Positions 6,134 to 14,828 of a stretch of 20,805 nt of DNA are shown piece after piece (within the stretch, counting starts at the first letter, position 1; every line of letters starts with the position of its first letter). This stretch comes from Pseudomonadota bacterium. GTDB lineage: Bacteria; Pseudomonadota; Alphaproteobacteria; Acetobacterales; Acetobacteraceae. Under the pieces are notes generated by a model, which saw nothing but the letters and a program-made list of their open reading frames with translations, searched no databases and was not told where the DNA came from. Made by a program: the position numbers and the translations under genes. The DNA lies in contig JAFADX010000118.1 in the NCBI GenBank assembly GCA_023424475.1, positions 1 through 20,805 of the forward strand, given 5' to 3'.

Positions 6134-7151
6134 GCGGAAGATCCGCGGCCAGATGGAACAGGCAGTCGCCGCGCCTGGTCCGTGCCGGGATGCGCTTGCA
6201 CATGACGATCCCGCCCGCCTTGAAGGCAATCTCGACCGGCGGCAGCCAGGGCGTTTCGGGCACATGGATCCGCGCGGCGGGCGTGCCTGGCACGACGGTA
6301 TCGCCGAGTTCGACCAGCGGCTCGAAGACGCCGTTCTCGGGCGCGTAGACGTACATCTCGGGCCCGCGCACATCGAGGAAGCGCGTCGGCGCCGGAGGGG
6401 CGACGAAATGCTCCTGGCCGAGGATGCCGAGATGGGCAAGCAGGTTGCGCAGGCCGCGCTCCGCGATCGCAAGGCCGGATGCGTTCACTGCCCCCGCGCC
6501 GCCGAGTTCCGTCCCGAGCGCGATCCTGCCGCGCCGGTCTGCACCGGACCCGAGCGTCTGGTCGCCCCCCTGCCCCTGCGCACCGCCCTGGATGTAGGTG
6601 TAGGGCGCGCCGAAGGCCCGCAGCGCCGCGAGCTGCTTCTGGAACAGCCCCGGATCCGCCGACTGCTTCGCCAGCGCCGTCGGGATGTAGTTCAGCGAGG
6701 AACCGCCCGAATGCAGGTCGATCACCAGGTCGGCGAGCGGGATGAGCTCGCTGTCGATGTAGTGCGCGATCTGCCGCGTGACCGTGCCATCGGGGTCGCC
6801 GGGGAAGATGCGGTTCATGTTGAGGTCGTCGATCGGCGAGACGCGGCGCCCGATCAGCGCGGCCGGGTAGTTCGCCATCGGCATCATGACGACGCGGCCC
6901 CTGATCATGCCGGGTTCGAGCCACTTGATCAGGTTGGTCAGTGCGACCTGGCCCTCGTACTCGTCGCCATGGTTGCCGGAGGTGAAGAGCGCGGTGGGCC
7001 CGTCGCCATTCTTCACGACGACGATGGGGATGGGCAGGAAGCCGTAGGCGGAATCATGGGTCGAATGGAACAGGCGGATGAAGCCCGTCTGCTTGCCGTC
7101 TCTCGAGAAATCCACTTCCGGGACCAGGCGGGACTTCCGTTGTTGGGACAT
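6129..7151 (-). CDS. Zinc-dependent deacylase, succinylglutamate desuccinylase/aspartoacylase family (DoeB-like)
   Basis: The 340-residue enzyme belongs to the M14-like AstE/AspA amidohydrolase family, which removes acyl groups from N-acyl amino acids. Zinc ligands are H61 and E64 in NHGDE and H147 in DLHSGG; the likely catalytic Glu is E215 in GTELGG. The C-terminal third (about 255-330) resembles the beta-sandwich domain typical of the family. Length and layout resemble N-alpha-acetyl-diaminobutyrate deacetylase (DoeB) of ectoine breakdown, but no other ectoine gene is present, so the substrate is open. There is no signal peptide, so it acts in the cytoplasm. The start has TGAGGA nearby, overlapping the stop of the upstream ATPase gene, with an eight-base gap, so it is the last gene of the transporter operon and probably processes the imported compound. 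Confidence 0.88.
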   Translation of the reverse strand: MSQQRKSRLVPEVDFSRDGKQTGFIRLFHSTHDSAYGFLPIPIVVVKNGDGPTALFTSGNHGDEYEGQVALTNLIKWLEPGMIRGRVVMMPMANYPAALIGRRVSPIDDLNMNRIFPGDPDGTVTRQIAHYIDSELIPLADLVIDLHSGGSSLNYIPTALAKQSADPGLFQKQLAALRAFGAPYTYIQGGAQGQGGDQTLGSGADRRGRIALGTELGGAGAVNASGLAIAERGLRNLLAHLGILGQEHFVAPPAPTRFLDVRGPEMYVYAPENGVFEPLVELGDTVVPGTPAARIHVPETPWLPPVEIAFKAGGIVMCKRIPARTRRGDCLFHLAADLPL

Positions 7152-7159
7152 GGCGTTCC

Positions 7160-8143
7160 TCAGGTATCGGTCAGGTGGCAGGCGACCTGGTGGCCGGCGG
7201 CGACCTCGCGCAAGGCCGGCGCGCGCTCGCGGCAGACCAGCATGACGTGCGGGCAGCGCGTATGGAATCGGCAGCCGGAGGGTGGGTTGAGCGCGGAGGG
7301 GATGTCGCCGGCGATGCGCTGGCGCCGGCCGCGCGAGCGCTGCGCAGGATGCTGCGCCGGCACCGCGGCGATCAGCGCCTGGGTGTAGGGGTGCAGGGAC
7401 GCGGCGTAGATCGTCTTCTTGTCCGCGACCTCGACCACCTTGCCGAGATACATCACCGCCACGCGGTCGGAGATGTGCCGTACGACGGAGAGGTCGTGCG
7501 CGATGAAGAGATAGGTCAGCCCCATCTCCCGCTGCAGGTCCTGCAGCAGGTTCACGATCTGCGCCTGCACCGAGACGTCCAGCGCGGAGACCGCTTCGTC
7601 GCAGACGATCAGCCGCGGGTGCAGGATCAGCGCGCGGGCGATGCCGATGCGCTGGCGCTGGCCGCCGGAGAACTCGTGCGGGAAGCGGTCGAGGGCGCGC
7701 GCCGGCAGGCCGACCTTGCCGAGCATCTCCGTCACCTTGCGGCGCGTCTCCGCGCCGGCGCGCTCGCCATGGATGACGAGCGGCTCGGCAATGATGTCCT
7801 CGACCGACATGCGCGGGTTCAGCGCGCCATAGGGGTCCTGGAAGATGATCTGCATGGAGCGGCGATAGCCGCGCATCTCCATGCGACCCACATGCGTGAT
7901 GTCGTTGCCGTCGAAGGTGACGGTGCCCGACGTCGGCTCGATCAGCCGCAGCAGCAGGCGGCCGAGGGTGGACTTGCCGCAGCCGGATTCACCGACGAGG
8001 CCGAGCGTCTCGCCGGCGCTGACGGCGAAGGAGACCTCGTCCACCGCCTTGAGTGCCAGGGCCTTCCGCAGGCCGAGGAAGCCGCCGCCGCCGATCTCGA
8101 AATGCTTGGACAGGCCGGTCGCGGCCACCAGCGGCGTGGTCAT
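7160..8143 (-). CDS. Peptide/nickel-family ABC transporter ATPase (DppF-like)
   Basis: This 327-residue ATPase is the second nucleotide-binding subunit of the first transporter. It shows Walker A GESGCGKST (51-59), Q-loop FQDPYGALNP (101-110), signature FSGGQRQ (158-164), Walker B LIVCDE (178-183) and switch His in AHD. The C-terminal oligopeptide-transporter extension carries four Cys (C291, C297, C304, C322), spaced as in DppD/DppF proteins known or predicted to hold a 4Fe-4S cluster. Its ATG overlaps the stop of the preceding ATPase gene (ATGA). I started at MTTPLVAATG because the longer frame upstream is a shadow of the neighbouring gene. The substrate cannot be told from the ATPase. Confidence 0.93.
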   Translation of the reverse strand: MTTPLVAATGLSKHFEIGGGGFLGLRKALALKAVDEVSFAVSAGETLGLVGESGCGKSTLGRLLLRLIEPTSGTVTFDGNDITHVGRMEMRGYRRSMQIIFQDPYGALNPRMSVEDIIAEPLVIHGERAGAETRRKVTEMLGKVGLPARALDRFPHEFSGGQRQRIGIARALILHPRLIVCDEAVSALDVSVQAQIVNLLQDLQREMGLTYLFIAHDLSVVRHISDRVAVMYLGKVVEVADKKTIYAASLHPYTQALIAAVPAQHPAQRSRGRRQRIAGDIPSALNPPSGCRFHTRCPHVMLVCRERAPALREVAAGHQVACHLTDT

Positions 8144-9117
8144 GCCGGCGCCAGCTCCTTCGCGCGGAAGCAGGCGGCGGTGTGCGAAGGTTCCAGCACC
8201 TCGAGCACGGGAACGGAGGCGGCGCAGGACGGCAGCGCATGGGCGCAGCGGGGCGCGAAGCGACAGCCGGGCGGGCGGCGCGCGGGTTCGGGCAGCGTGC
8301 CGGGAATGGCGACCAGGCGGGGCTTGTCCTCCGTCAGCGAGGGCACGCATTCCAGCAGCCCGCGCGTATAAGGATGCAGCGGGCGGTCGAAGACCTGCGC
8401 GACGGGCGCTTCCTCGATGACCCGGCCGGCGTACATCACCAGCACGCGGTCAGCCGTCTCGGCGATCACGCCCATGTTGTGGGTGATGACCATGATGGCC
8501 ATGCCGAACTCGTCGCGCAGGTCCATCAGCAGGTCGAGGATCTGCGCCTGGATCGTCACGTCGAGCGCGGTGGTGGGTTCGTCCGCGATCAGCAGCTTCG
8601 GATTGCAGGCGAGCGCCATGGCGATCATCACCCGCTGCCGCTGCCCGCCCGACATCCGGTGCGGATAGTCGTCGAGGCGCTTCGAGGCCGAGGGAATGCC
8701 CACCTTGTCCAGCATGTCGATGGCGCGCCTGCGCAGATCGGCCTGGGACAGGCGCTCATGCGCGGCGATCGTCTCCATGATCTGGTCGCCGATGGAGAAG
8801 ACCGGATTCAGGGAGGTCATCGGCTCCTGGAAGATCATCGAGATCCCGGGACCGCGGACGGCCTGCATCTGGCGGTCGGACATGGCGGTGAGGTCCTGCC
8901 CGTTGAAGACGACCTCCCCCGCCGCGACGCGCGCCGGCGGCTGGGGCAGCAGGCCCATGATGGTGAGCGCGGTGACCGACTTCCCCGAGCCGGATTCGCC
9001 GACGATGCCGAGGATCTCGCCTTCCTTCAGGGAGAAGGAGACTTCCTCGATGGCGTTCACCTCGCCCCGCCCGGTCATGAAGGCGGTGGTCAGGCCGCGG
9101 ACCTCGAGCAGATTCAC
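8140..9117 (-). CDS. Peptide/nickel-family ABC transporter ATPase (DppD-like)
   Basis: The 325-residue first ATPase of the pair starts at GTG, overlapping the upstream permease stop (GTGA). Motifs are Walker A GESGSGKS (40-47), Q-loop FQEPMTSLNP, signature MSGGQRQ (155-161), Walker B LLIADE (175-180) and switch His in THN. The C-terminal family extension has Cys at 285, 291, 298 and 316, the predicted 4Fe-4S set. It should form a heterodimer with the DppF-like subunit encoded next and couple ATP hydrolysis to the two permeases. The GTG start is supported by the conserved opening LLEVRGLTTAF and by the overlap geometry; a start further upstream would run through the permease gene. Confidence 0.93.
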   Translation of the reverse strand: MNLLEVRGLTTAFMTGRGEVNAIEEVSFSLKEGEILGIVGESGSGKSVTALTIMGLLPQPPARVAAGEVVFNGQDLTAMSDRQMQAVRGPGISMIFQEPMTSLNPVFSIGDQIMETIAAHERLSQADLRRRAIDMLDKVGIPSASKRLDDYPHRMSGGQRQRVMIAMALACNPKLLIADEPTTALDVTIQAQILDLLMDLRDEFGMAIMVITHNMGVIAETADRVLVMYAGRVIEEAPVAQVFDRPLHPYTRGLLECVPSLTEDKPRLVAIPGTLPEPARRPPGCRFAPRCAHALPSCAASVPVLEVLEPSHTAACFRAKELAPA

Positions 9118-10001
9118 TGCTGGATCCTGAGCCGCGGGTCGAGCACGTCGCGCAGCCCGTCCCCGAGGAGGTTGAGGCCCATCACCGTGACCATCAGCGC
9201 GACGCCGGGGATGGTGATGATCCAGGGGGCTTCGCGCATGAAGTCGCGGCCCTCGGCCATGATGTTCCCCCAGGTGGGCGTGGGCGGCACCGCGCCGACG
9301 CCGAGGAAGGAGAGCGTCGCCTCCGACAGCACGGCATAGGCGAAGAGGAAGGAGAGCTGCACGATCATCGGCGCCATGGCGTTGGGCAGGATGTGGTGGC
9401 GCAGGATGCGCCAATGCCCCGCCCCGGCGGCGACTGCCGCCTGCACGTATTCCATCTCCCTCAGCACGATGACCGAGGAACGCACGATGCGCGCGGTGCG
9501 CGGGATGTAGACGATCGACAGCGCCAGGATGACGTTGAGCGTGGACGGCCCCAGCACCGAGGTGACGGCGATCGCGAGCAGGATCGCCGGGAAGGCCATG
9601 AGCGCGTCGTTCACCCGCATCAGCGCGTTGTCGAGGCGGCGGAAATACCCGGCCAGCGCCCCGATCAGCGTCCCGAACACCGCGTTCAGCGCGACCACCG
9701 AGGCGCCGATCATCATCGAGAGCTGCGCGCCCCAGACGACGCGCGACCACAGGCTGCGGCCGAAATTGTCGGTGCCGAAAATCCAGGCCTCCCCGGGCGG
9801 GAGGAACTTGTTGCGCATCGACAGGCGCTGCGGGTCGGCGGTGGTGATCCAGGGCGCCGCGATCGCGATGCCCGCGACGACGCCGAAGAGGACCAGCCCG
9901 GTGACGAAGAGGCGGTGGCGGAACAGCCGCCGCAGCGTCGCCCGCGCCGGATGCTCGCGCCGAAGGGCGATGCCCTCGGCGTCGGCGGCCGCCTCACTCA
10001 T
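9114..10001 (-). CDS. Peptide/nickel-family ABC transporter permease (DppC-like)
   Basis: The 295-residue inner-membrane permease has an N-terminal cytoplasmic segment, a first helix (about 30-50), a periplasmic loop with FGTDNFGRSLWSRVVWGAQ characteristic of DppC, and five further helices. The EAA-type coupling loop reads AAVAAGAGHWRILRHHILPN, which contacts the ATPases. The C-terminus GDGLRDVLDPRL is diagnostic of the subfamily. The ATG at 10001 (MSEAAADAEG) overlaps the DppB gene by eight bases. It pairs with the DppB-like permease to form the pore. Confidence 0.93.
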   Translation of the reverse strand: MSEAAADAEGIALRREHPARATLRRLFRHRLFVTGLVLFGVVAGIAIAAPWITTADPQRLSMRNKFLPPGEAWIFGTDNFGRSLWSRVVWGAQLSMMIGASVVALNAVFGTLIGALAGYFRRLDNALMRVNDALMAFPAILLAIAVTSVLGPSTLNVILALSIVYIPRTARIVRSSVIVLREMEYVQAAVAAGAGHWRILRHHILPNAMAPMIVQLSFLFAYAVLSEATLSFLGVGAVPPTPTWGNIMAEGRDFMREAPWIITIPGVALMVTVMGLNLLGDGLRDVLDPRLRIQQ

Positions 10002-10938
10002 AGCGCACCCTGGGGTCGAGCACGGCATAGATCACGTCGACCGAGATGTTCACCATGACGAGGAAGGTCGTGACCAGCAGCAGCCCCCCCTGCACCATCG
10101 GGTAGTCGCGGCTCAGGACCGATTGCGTGAGCAACTGCCCCATGCCCGGCAGCGAGAAGAGGGATTCGGTCACCACCGCGCCGGACAGCAGCAGGGAGAC
10201 GATGATGCCGACGACCGTGACGATCGGGATCAGCGCGTTCGACAGGGCATGCTTGAGCACCACCTTGCGCTTCGGCAGGCCCTTCGCCCGCGCGGTGCGG
10301 ATATAGTCCTGGCGCAGCACCTCGAGCATCGAGGAGCGCGTGATGCGCGCGAGCAGCCCCGCCTGCAGCAGCGCGAGCGAGAAGGCCGGCATGGTCGTGC
10401 TGGCAAGCCAGCCGAACGGGTCCTCGCCGAAGGCGACGTAGCCGCCCGAAGGCAGCCAGCCGAGATGCACCGCGAACAGGATGATCATCATCAGGCCGAG
10501 GAAGAAGTTCGGCACGCTGATGCCGATCATGGCGAACATCATCGCCGCCTGGTCCGCCCAGGAATTCTGCCGCAGCGCGGCAACGATGCCGCTCGTGATG
10601 CCGATCAGCAGGGTGAAGACCATCGCGTAGAGCGAGAGGCCGAGGGTCACCGGTAGGCGGTCCATGGTCGCGGCGAAGACGCCCTTGCCCAGCAGGAGCG
10701 AGGTGCCGAGGTCGCCCCGCGCCAGCTTTTCGTAGTAGTCGAGCAGTTGCAGGTGGATCGGCTGGTCGAGGCCGAGATCCCGGCGCAACCGCTCGATCTC
10801 GGCCGGCGTGGCGGAGACGCCGGCGATGGCCGCCGCAGGGTCCCCGGGGATCAGCCGCATCAGCCCGAAGCTGATGAGGCTGACGATGAGGAGGACCGGG
10901 ATCGCGCTCAGCAGTCGGCGGAAGGCGACCCCGACCAT
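9994..10938 (-). CDS. Peptide/nickel-family ABC transporter permease (DppB-like)
   Basis: The 314-residue permease has six predicted helices. It opens with the DppB-type segment RRLLSAIPVLLIVSLISFGL followed by IPGDPAA, shows LARGDLGTS in the periplasmic part, has an EAA loop YIRTARAKGLPKRKVVLKHA, and ends with YAVLDPRVRY. The start lies four bases after the stop of the binding-protein gene, with no promoter room, so it is in the same operon. Together with the DppC-like subunit it should form the membrane channel. Confidence 0.93.
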   Translation of the reverse strand: MVGVAFRRLLSAIPVLLIVSLISFGLMRLIPGDPAAAIAGVSATPAEIERLRRDLGLDQPIHLQLLDYYEKLARGDLGTSLLLGKGVFAATMDRLPVTLGLSLYAMVFTLLIGITSGIVAALRQNSWADQAAMMFAMIGISVPNFFLGLMMIILFAVHLGWLPSGGYVAFGEDPFGWLASTTMPAFSLALLQAGLLARITRSSMLEVLRQDYIRTARAKGLPKRKVVLKHALSNALIPIVTVVGIIVSLLLSGAVVTESLFSLPGMGQLLTQSVLSRDYPMVQGGLLLVTTFLVMVNISVDVIYAVLDPRVRYE

Positions 10939-10942
10939 GGGC

Positions 10943-12514
10943 TTACTGCTGCAGCCACACGTTGGAGAAGCGCGGGATGCGGAAGGGGACGAAGCCCTGC
11001 ACGTTGGACCGCACCGCCTGCACCTTGGTCAGCGAGCCGAAGGGGAAGGCGTAGGCGCGTTCCAGCACCAGTCGCTGCATCCGCGCGAAGGCCGCCTGGC
11101 GCGCTTCCGCGCTGCGCTCGTTGTTCATCGCGTTCCACGCCGCGAGCACCTCCGGGTCGTCATGGTCGTCGCGCGGACGGTAGGCGGCGTTGGGCGAGAC
11201 CAGGAACTGCATGGTCGCGAGCGCGCCGAGCGCGGGCTGCGTCCCCCAGCCCGTGTGGTAGAAATGCCACTCGTTGCTGTTCAGCCGCTGCGACATCTGC
11301 ACCGAGGTCGGCCAGTCCACGACCCGCAGGGTCGCGTTGATGCCGACCGCGCGCATCTGCTGCTGCATGACCAGCGCCGCATTGTACATCGGCGGATAGT
11401 CGCGGTTGGTCAGGATGATGATCGGTTCGTTGCGGTAGCCGGATTCCCGCAGCAGCGCGCGCGCGCGTGCCGGATCGTTGATGTTGTAGGTTTCCTTGCC
11501 CGCATCGGTGTAGGCAGGGCGCCCGGGGAACTGGAAGCCGACATTCAGCCGGTAGTTGCCGTCCGTCGCGGCATCCATGATGTCTTCCATGCCGAGCGCG
11601 GCCTGCACCGCGCGACGGAAGGCGAGGTTGTTGGTCGGCGGGTTCGAGGTGTTCGGCAGCGCGATCTGGATCCACCAGTTCTCGAGCGGCAGGATCGTGA
11701 TGTCGCGGTTGTTGCGCAGGTTCCCGAGCGAGCGCGTCGGCACGTCCTCGACCGCCTGCAGCGCGCCGGTCTCGAGGCCGGCGACGCGCGCGCTCGCCTC
11801 CGTCACGATGCGGAAGGTGACCGTGTCGACGCAGGCGACGCGGTATCCGCCGAAGCCCGTGCGCTGCTCGAAGGCGGTGTTCGGCTGGTATCCGTCGAAG
11901 CGGCCGAGGCGCGCATGGCTGCCCGGCACGAATTCCAGCAGCCGGAACGGCCCTGTCCCGACGGTGCGCAGCTGCTGGCGTTCGTCGTTCTCGTGCTCGG
12001 CCGGGATGATGACGATCGGCACCGAGAAGCTGGACAGCGCCTCGATGAAGGTCGGCTGGACACGCTTCATGCGGATGATGAAGGTATAGGGGTCCGGCGC
12101 TTCCCAGCCCGCCACGTTGTCGAGCGTGCTGCGCTGCAACCCGATGCGGTTGTAGCGGTTGAAGGAGGCGACGACATCCGCGGACGTCATCGGCTTGCCG
12201 TTGTGGAAGGTGATGCCGCGGCGCAGCTTGAAGGTGTAGGTCAGCCCGTCGGGGGCTTCCTCCATGCTCTCTGCGAGCTCGAGGATCGGATGGTTGTTCT
12301 CGTCCCGCGTCATCAGCGATTCGTAGATGTTCATCGCGATGTTGCGGGTGGAGATGGTGCTGGACGTCATCTGGTCCAGCGAGTTCACGTTGGCTTCCTG
12401 CCCGAACACGATCTCGCCGCCGCGCGACGGGCAGGTGAACGGTGCCGCGCTGGCCACCGCCGGCAGGACGAAGCCCGCCGCAAGGATCGAGACCGCAATG
12501 CGAGTGCGCTTCAT
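10943..12514 (-). CDS. Peptide/nickel-family ABC transporter substrate-binding protein
   Basis: The 523-residue periplasmic receptor of the SBP_bac_5 (DppA/OppA) family has a Sec signal peptide (MKRTRIAVSILAAGFVLP, cleavage after ASA). Family landmarks are LAESMEEAPDGLTYTFKLRR, FHNGKPMTSADVV and VGTGPFRLLEF. I chose ATG 12514 over ATG 12523 because GGGGGA then sits eight bases upstream and the signal peptide starts with MKRTR. It ends with TAA, uncommon in this GC-rich sequence. Proteins of this family also bind glutathione, opines, nickel chelates and other small molecules, so the ligand is unknown. The formamidase-like gene lies 89 bases upstream and a possible promoter lies between them. 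Confidence 0.93.
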   Translation of the reverse strand: MKRTRIAVSILAAGFVLPAVASAAPFTCPSRGGEIVFGQEANVNSLDQMTSSTISTRNIAMNIYESLMTRDENNHPILELAESMEEAPDGLTYTFKLRRGITFHNGKPMTSADVVASFNRYNRIGLQRSTLDNVAGWEAPDPYTFIIRMKRVQPTFIEALSSFSVPIVIIPAEHENDERQQLRTVGTGPFRLLEFVPGSHARLGRFDGYQPNTAFEQRTGFGGYRVACVDTVTFRIVTEASARVAGLETGALQAVEDVPTRSLGNLRNNRDITILPLENWWIQIALPNTSNPPTNNLAFRRAVQAALGMEDIMDAATDGNYRLNVGFQFPGRPAYTDAGKETYNINDPARARALLRESGYRNEPIIILTNRDYPPMYNAALVMQQQMRAVGINATLRVVDWPTSVQMSQRLNSNEWHFYHTGWGTQPALGALATMQFLVSPNAAYRPRDDHDDPEVLAAWNAMNNERSAEARQAAFARMQRLVLERAYAFPFGSLTKVQAVRSNVQGFVPFRIPRFSNVWLQQ

Positions 12515-12560
12515 GAGCACCATCCCCCGAAATTTGCGTGACCGCCCCAATATTGCGGGA

Positions 12561-12589
12561 AGCGTCCGATGCGTCGGGCCGGGTGTCAA
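12561..12589 (-). promoter_or_regulatory. Candidate promoter of the first transporter operon
   Basis: On the minus strand TTGACA (12589-12584) is followed by a 17-base spacer and GACGCT (12566-12561), extended by a T. The -35 is perfect and the -10 is poor, as is common in GC-rich alphaproteobacteria. The start of transcription would be near 12554, about 40 bases before the binding-protein ATG. A second TTGACA lies 18 bases further upstream (12607-12602), overlapping the stop of the formamidase-like gene. The same -35/-10 pair with the same spacer occurs before that gene. Confidence 0.4.
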
Positions 12590-12603
12590 CCGGGGAAGAT
12601 GTG

Positions 12604-14799
12604 TCAAGGCGATCGGAACCGCCGCAGCACGTTCTCCATGATGCGGCTGACAGGTCCCTGGAAGGCGCCGTCCCGCCACAGGCTGCCGCACCAGGTGATC
12701 GACCCGGTGGCGAAGACGGCGCCGCCGCCCCGCGTGTCGAAATACACGATCTCCGCCCGCTTCAGCGCATCCGGCGCCTCGCCCGTGACGGTCGAGACGT
12801 GGGACAGGAGTTCCTCCGGCACCGTGACGAAGGAGGCGGGCGGATCTTCCGATCGCGCGAGGATGGCCGTGCCCTCCGGCGTGCCGAGCGCAGGGTCCGC
12901 GCGGTCGAGTTCGAACCCCGCCGCGCCGCCGCCCGACAGCCCGTAATCGCCGAAGGTCTCGCCCTCGACGCCCTCGAAGATCCAGGCGTGCTGCGGGTCG
13001 CGTGCCGCGGGCAGCAGGCGGTAATGGGTTCCCTCGAACAGCCCCTGCCCCGAGAAGCCGACCCCCGCCAGCATCTGCGGCGGCCGCCTGTTGCGCCGCC
13101 ACAGGCCGCCATAGGCGCCATCCGTCTGGTGCCAGTATTCGCCGGGCTCCGCGGCCCAGGCACGGATGCCGCCCTCGGCGCGGCGGAGCTCCATCACGCC
13201 GGGCAGCGTCTGCGTCACCGCGATGCGCCAGTAGAAGCCGTTGCCGCCGAGGTACATCAGCCGCCCACGCCCATGCGCATAGGCCGCCAGTGCGTCGAGG
13301 GTCTCGCGCGTGTGGTACTCGGGATGCGAGCCGGTCATCACCACGCGGTAGGGCTCCAGCAGACCGACGCCTTCCTCGTGCAGGTCCTCGTCGGTGATGA
13401 CGTCGAAGGCGATGCCCTTCGCCTCGAGCCAGGCGAGGATATGCGTGTCCGCCGGATAGTGCCGCAACCCGGAGCCGCGCGCGTCGTTGAAGGTCAGGAA
13501 TCCCGGCCGCATGGTCAGGATCGGCCGCAGCCGGGAGGAGAAGGCGATGCCGCTCGCATCCGGATGCCGGTTGTAGGTGGAGCGGCCATAGACCGGATGG
13601 TCGTCGGGATTGAACGGATAGGCGCCCCAGGCGGCGACGCGCGCCCTGTAGGCGGCATCGGCATTGCCGCGCGCGTGGTTCGCATAGGCCTGGTAGGTGA
13701 AGGTCGAGGCGAGGAAGGCGACCGGCGCATGCGCCACGCCGCGCGGCGGCAGCACGTAGAGCGGCAGCCAGTCCTCGCCCTCCGCACAGGTCAGGCGCAG
13801 GGCATAGGCGCCGCTCGGCAGGTCCGGCGGCACCTCGAAGGCAAAGGTGGCCTGCCAGCCGCAATCGCCGAGGTCGTCGGCGTGGAAATGGATGGCGGCA
13901 TAGTCCTCGGGTGCGTGGCGCCAGCACATCTCGCGCCCCGACCAGCGGGCGCCGACCACGGCGCGCGCCGGGACGTTCACCAGCAGCCCGTCGCAGGCCT
14001 GCCCGCCGATGTCGAGGATGCGCTGCGTCGGGATGTCGCGGGAGAAATCCCAGCCGGCGATCGGCGCGAGTTCCGCGAGCGTCGCCAAGGGGTCCGGCCA
14101 GGCGTCGCGGTAGCCCGCGAGCAGCGCGGGATCCTCGATCTTGCCGGTGAAGTGGCCGCCGGGCTCCGCGCCGCCATCGGCCGCGATCATGATCCGCCCG
14201 CTCCCGTCCGGCAGGCGCAGGCCAGCGACGGTGGCGGTCGCGACCGCCGCCGCATCGCCGCCGGCCGCCGCCATCCCGACCGCCACGCGCCCGGTTCCCG
14301 GATCGGCGCTGAGCCAGACACGATGCCATCCGCGCAGCGGCGGCGGATGGGCGGTCGCGACCACGACAGCCCCTGCCGCCGCGGTCACGACGCCCTTCAG
14401 GCCGTCGCGCCCGATCCTGATCGCCGCGCCGGCATCGCCCGCCGCTTCGCAGAGGATCGTCGCCTCCGCTTCCGGATGCGCCGCGAGCCAGATCAGCGCC
14501 GTCCAGGTGAACGGCCCCGGTTCGCGTCGCGGCGCGCGCGGCACGACCGCGTGGGAGCCGAGCCGGATCGGCTGGCGCCGCCCCGCGAAGGTGACGTCGA
14601 AGCGATGCGAGAGATCCTCGAAACGCAACCCCGGTCCGGCGGGATTGGGGTCGCCGGAGATCACCCTCACCAGCCGCGCCCGCGCCTCGCCGCCGTCCCG
14701 GACGCTGACATGGGCCGCGAAGCGCTCGCCCGGCCGATGGGAGAAGCGGTCGAGATAGCCCGTGATCGGCAGCTCGGCGACCGGCGGCGGTGGGGACAT
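12604..14799 (-). CDS. N,N-dimethylformamidase large-subunit-like protein
   Basis: The 731-residue protein resembles the large (beta) subunit of bacterial N,N-dimethylformamidase, about 760 residues, which hydrolyses an N-substituted formamide. Residues about 95-215 look like a LamG/concanavalin-like sandwich (PFTWTALIWL, GWHRVWLSAD). Residues about 350-731 carry the DMFA2-type core, with ASTFTYQAYANHARG (364-378), VYGRSTYN (403-410), VMTGSHPEYHTRETLDAL (487-504) and YLGGNGFYW (516-524). The Paracoccus enzyme has a mononuclear iron held by two Tyr and one Glu; by position Y369, Y409 and E494 are my candidate equivalents. No small-subunit gene is adjacent and there is no signal peptide. The ATG has GAGGAG seven bases upstream, which settles the start. 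Substrate is unknown; the link to formamide is by family only. Confidence 0.85.
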   Translation of the reverse strand: MSPPPPVAELPITGYLDRFSHRPGERFAAHVSVRDGGEARARLVRVISGDPNPAGPGLRFEDLSHRFDVTFAGRRQPIRLGSHAVVPRAPRREPGPFTWTALIWLAAHPEAEATILCEAAGDAGAAIRIGRDGLKGVVTAAAGAVVVATAHPPPLRGWHRVWLSADPGTGRVAVGMAAAGGDAAAVATATVAGLRLPDGSGRIMIAADGGAEPGGHFTGKIEDPALLAGYRDAWPDPLATLAELAPIAGWDFSRDIPTQRILDIGGQACDGLLVNVPARAVVGARWSGREMCWRHAPEDYAAIHFHADDLGDCGWQATFAFEVPPDLPSGAYALRLTCAEGEDWLPLYVLPPRGVAHAPVAFLASTFTYQAYANHARGNADAAYRARVAAWGAYPFNPDDHPVYGRSTYNRHPDASGIAFSSRLRPILTMRPGFLTFNDARGSGLRHYPADTHILAWLEAKGIAFDVITDEDLHEEGVGLLEPYRVVMTGSHPEYHTRETLDALAAYAHGRGRLMYLGGNGFYWRIAVTQTLPGVMELRRAEGGIRAWAAEPGEYWHQTDGAYGGLWRRNRRPPQMLAGVGFSGQGLFEGTHYRLLPAARDPQHAWIFEGVEGETFGDYGLSGGGAAGFELDRADPALGTPEGTAILARSEDPPASFVTVPEELLSHVSTVTGEAPDALKRAEIVYFDTRGGGAVFATGSITWCGSLWRDGAFQGPVSRIMENVLRRFRSP

Positions 14800-14828
14800 G
14801 GCGGCGCTCCTCGGCAGCGGGAGCCGCA

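Noticed and set aside
7175..9339. Two long plus-strand open frames across the ATPase genes
   Set aside because: They are antisense shadows of ABC ATPases, a typical result of high GC3; composition is Arg/His/Asp-rich and without domains.
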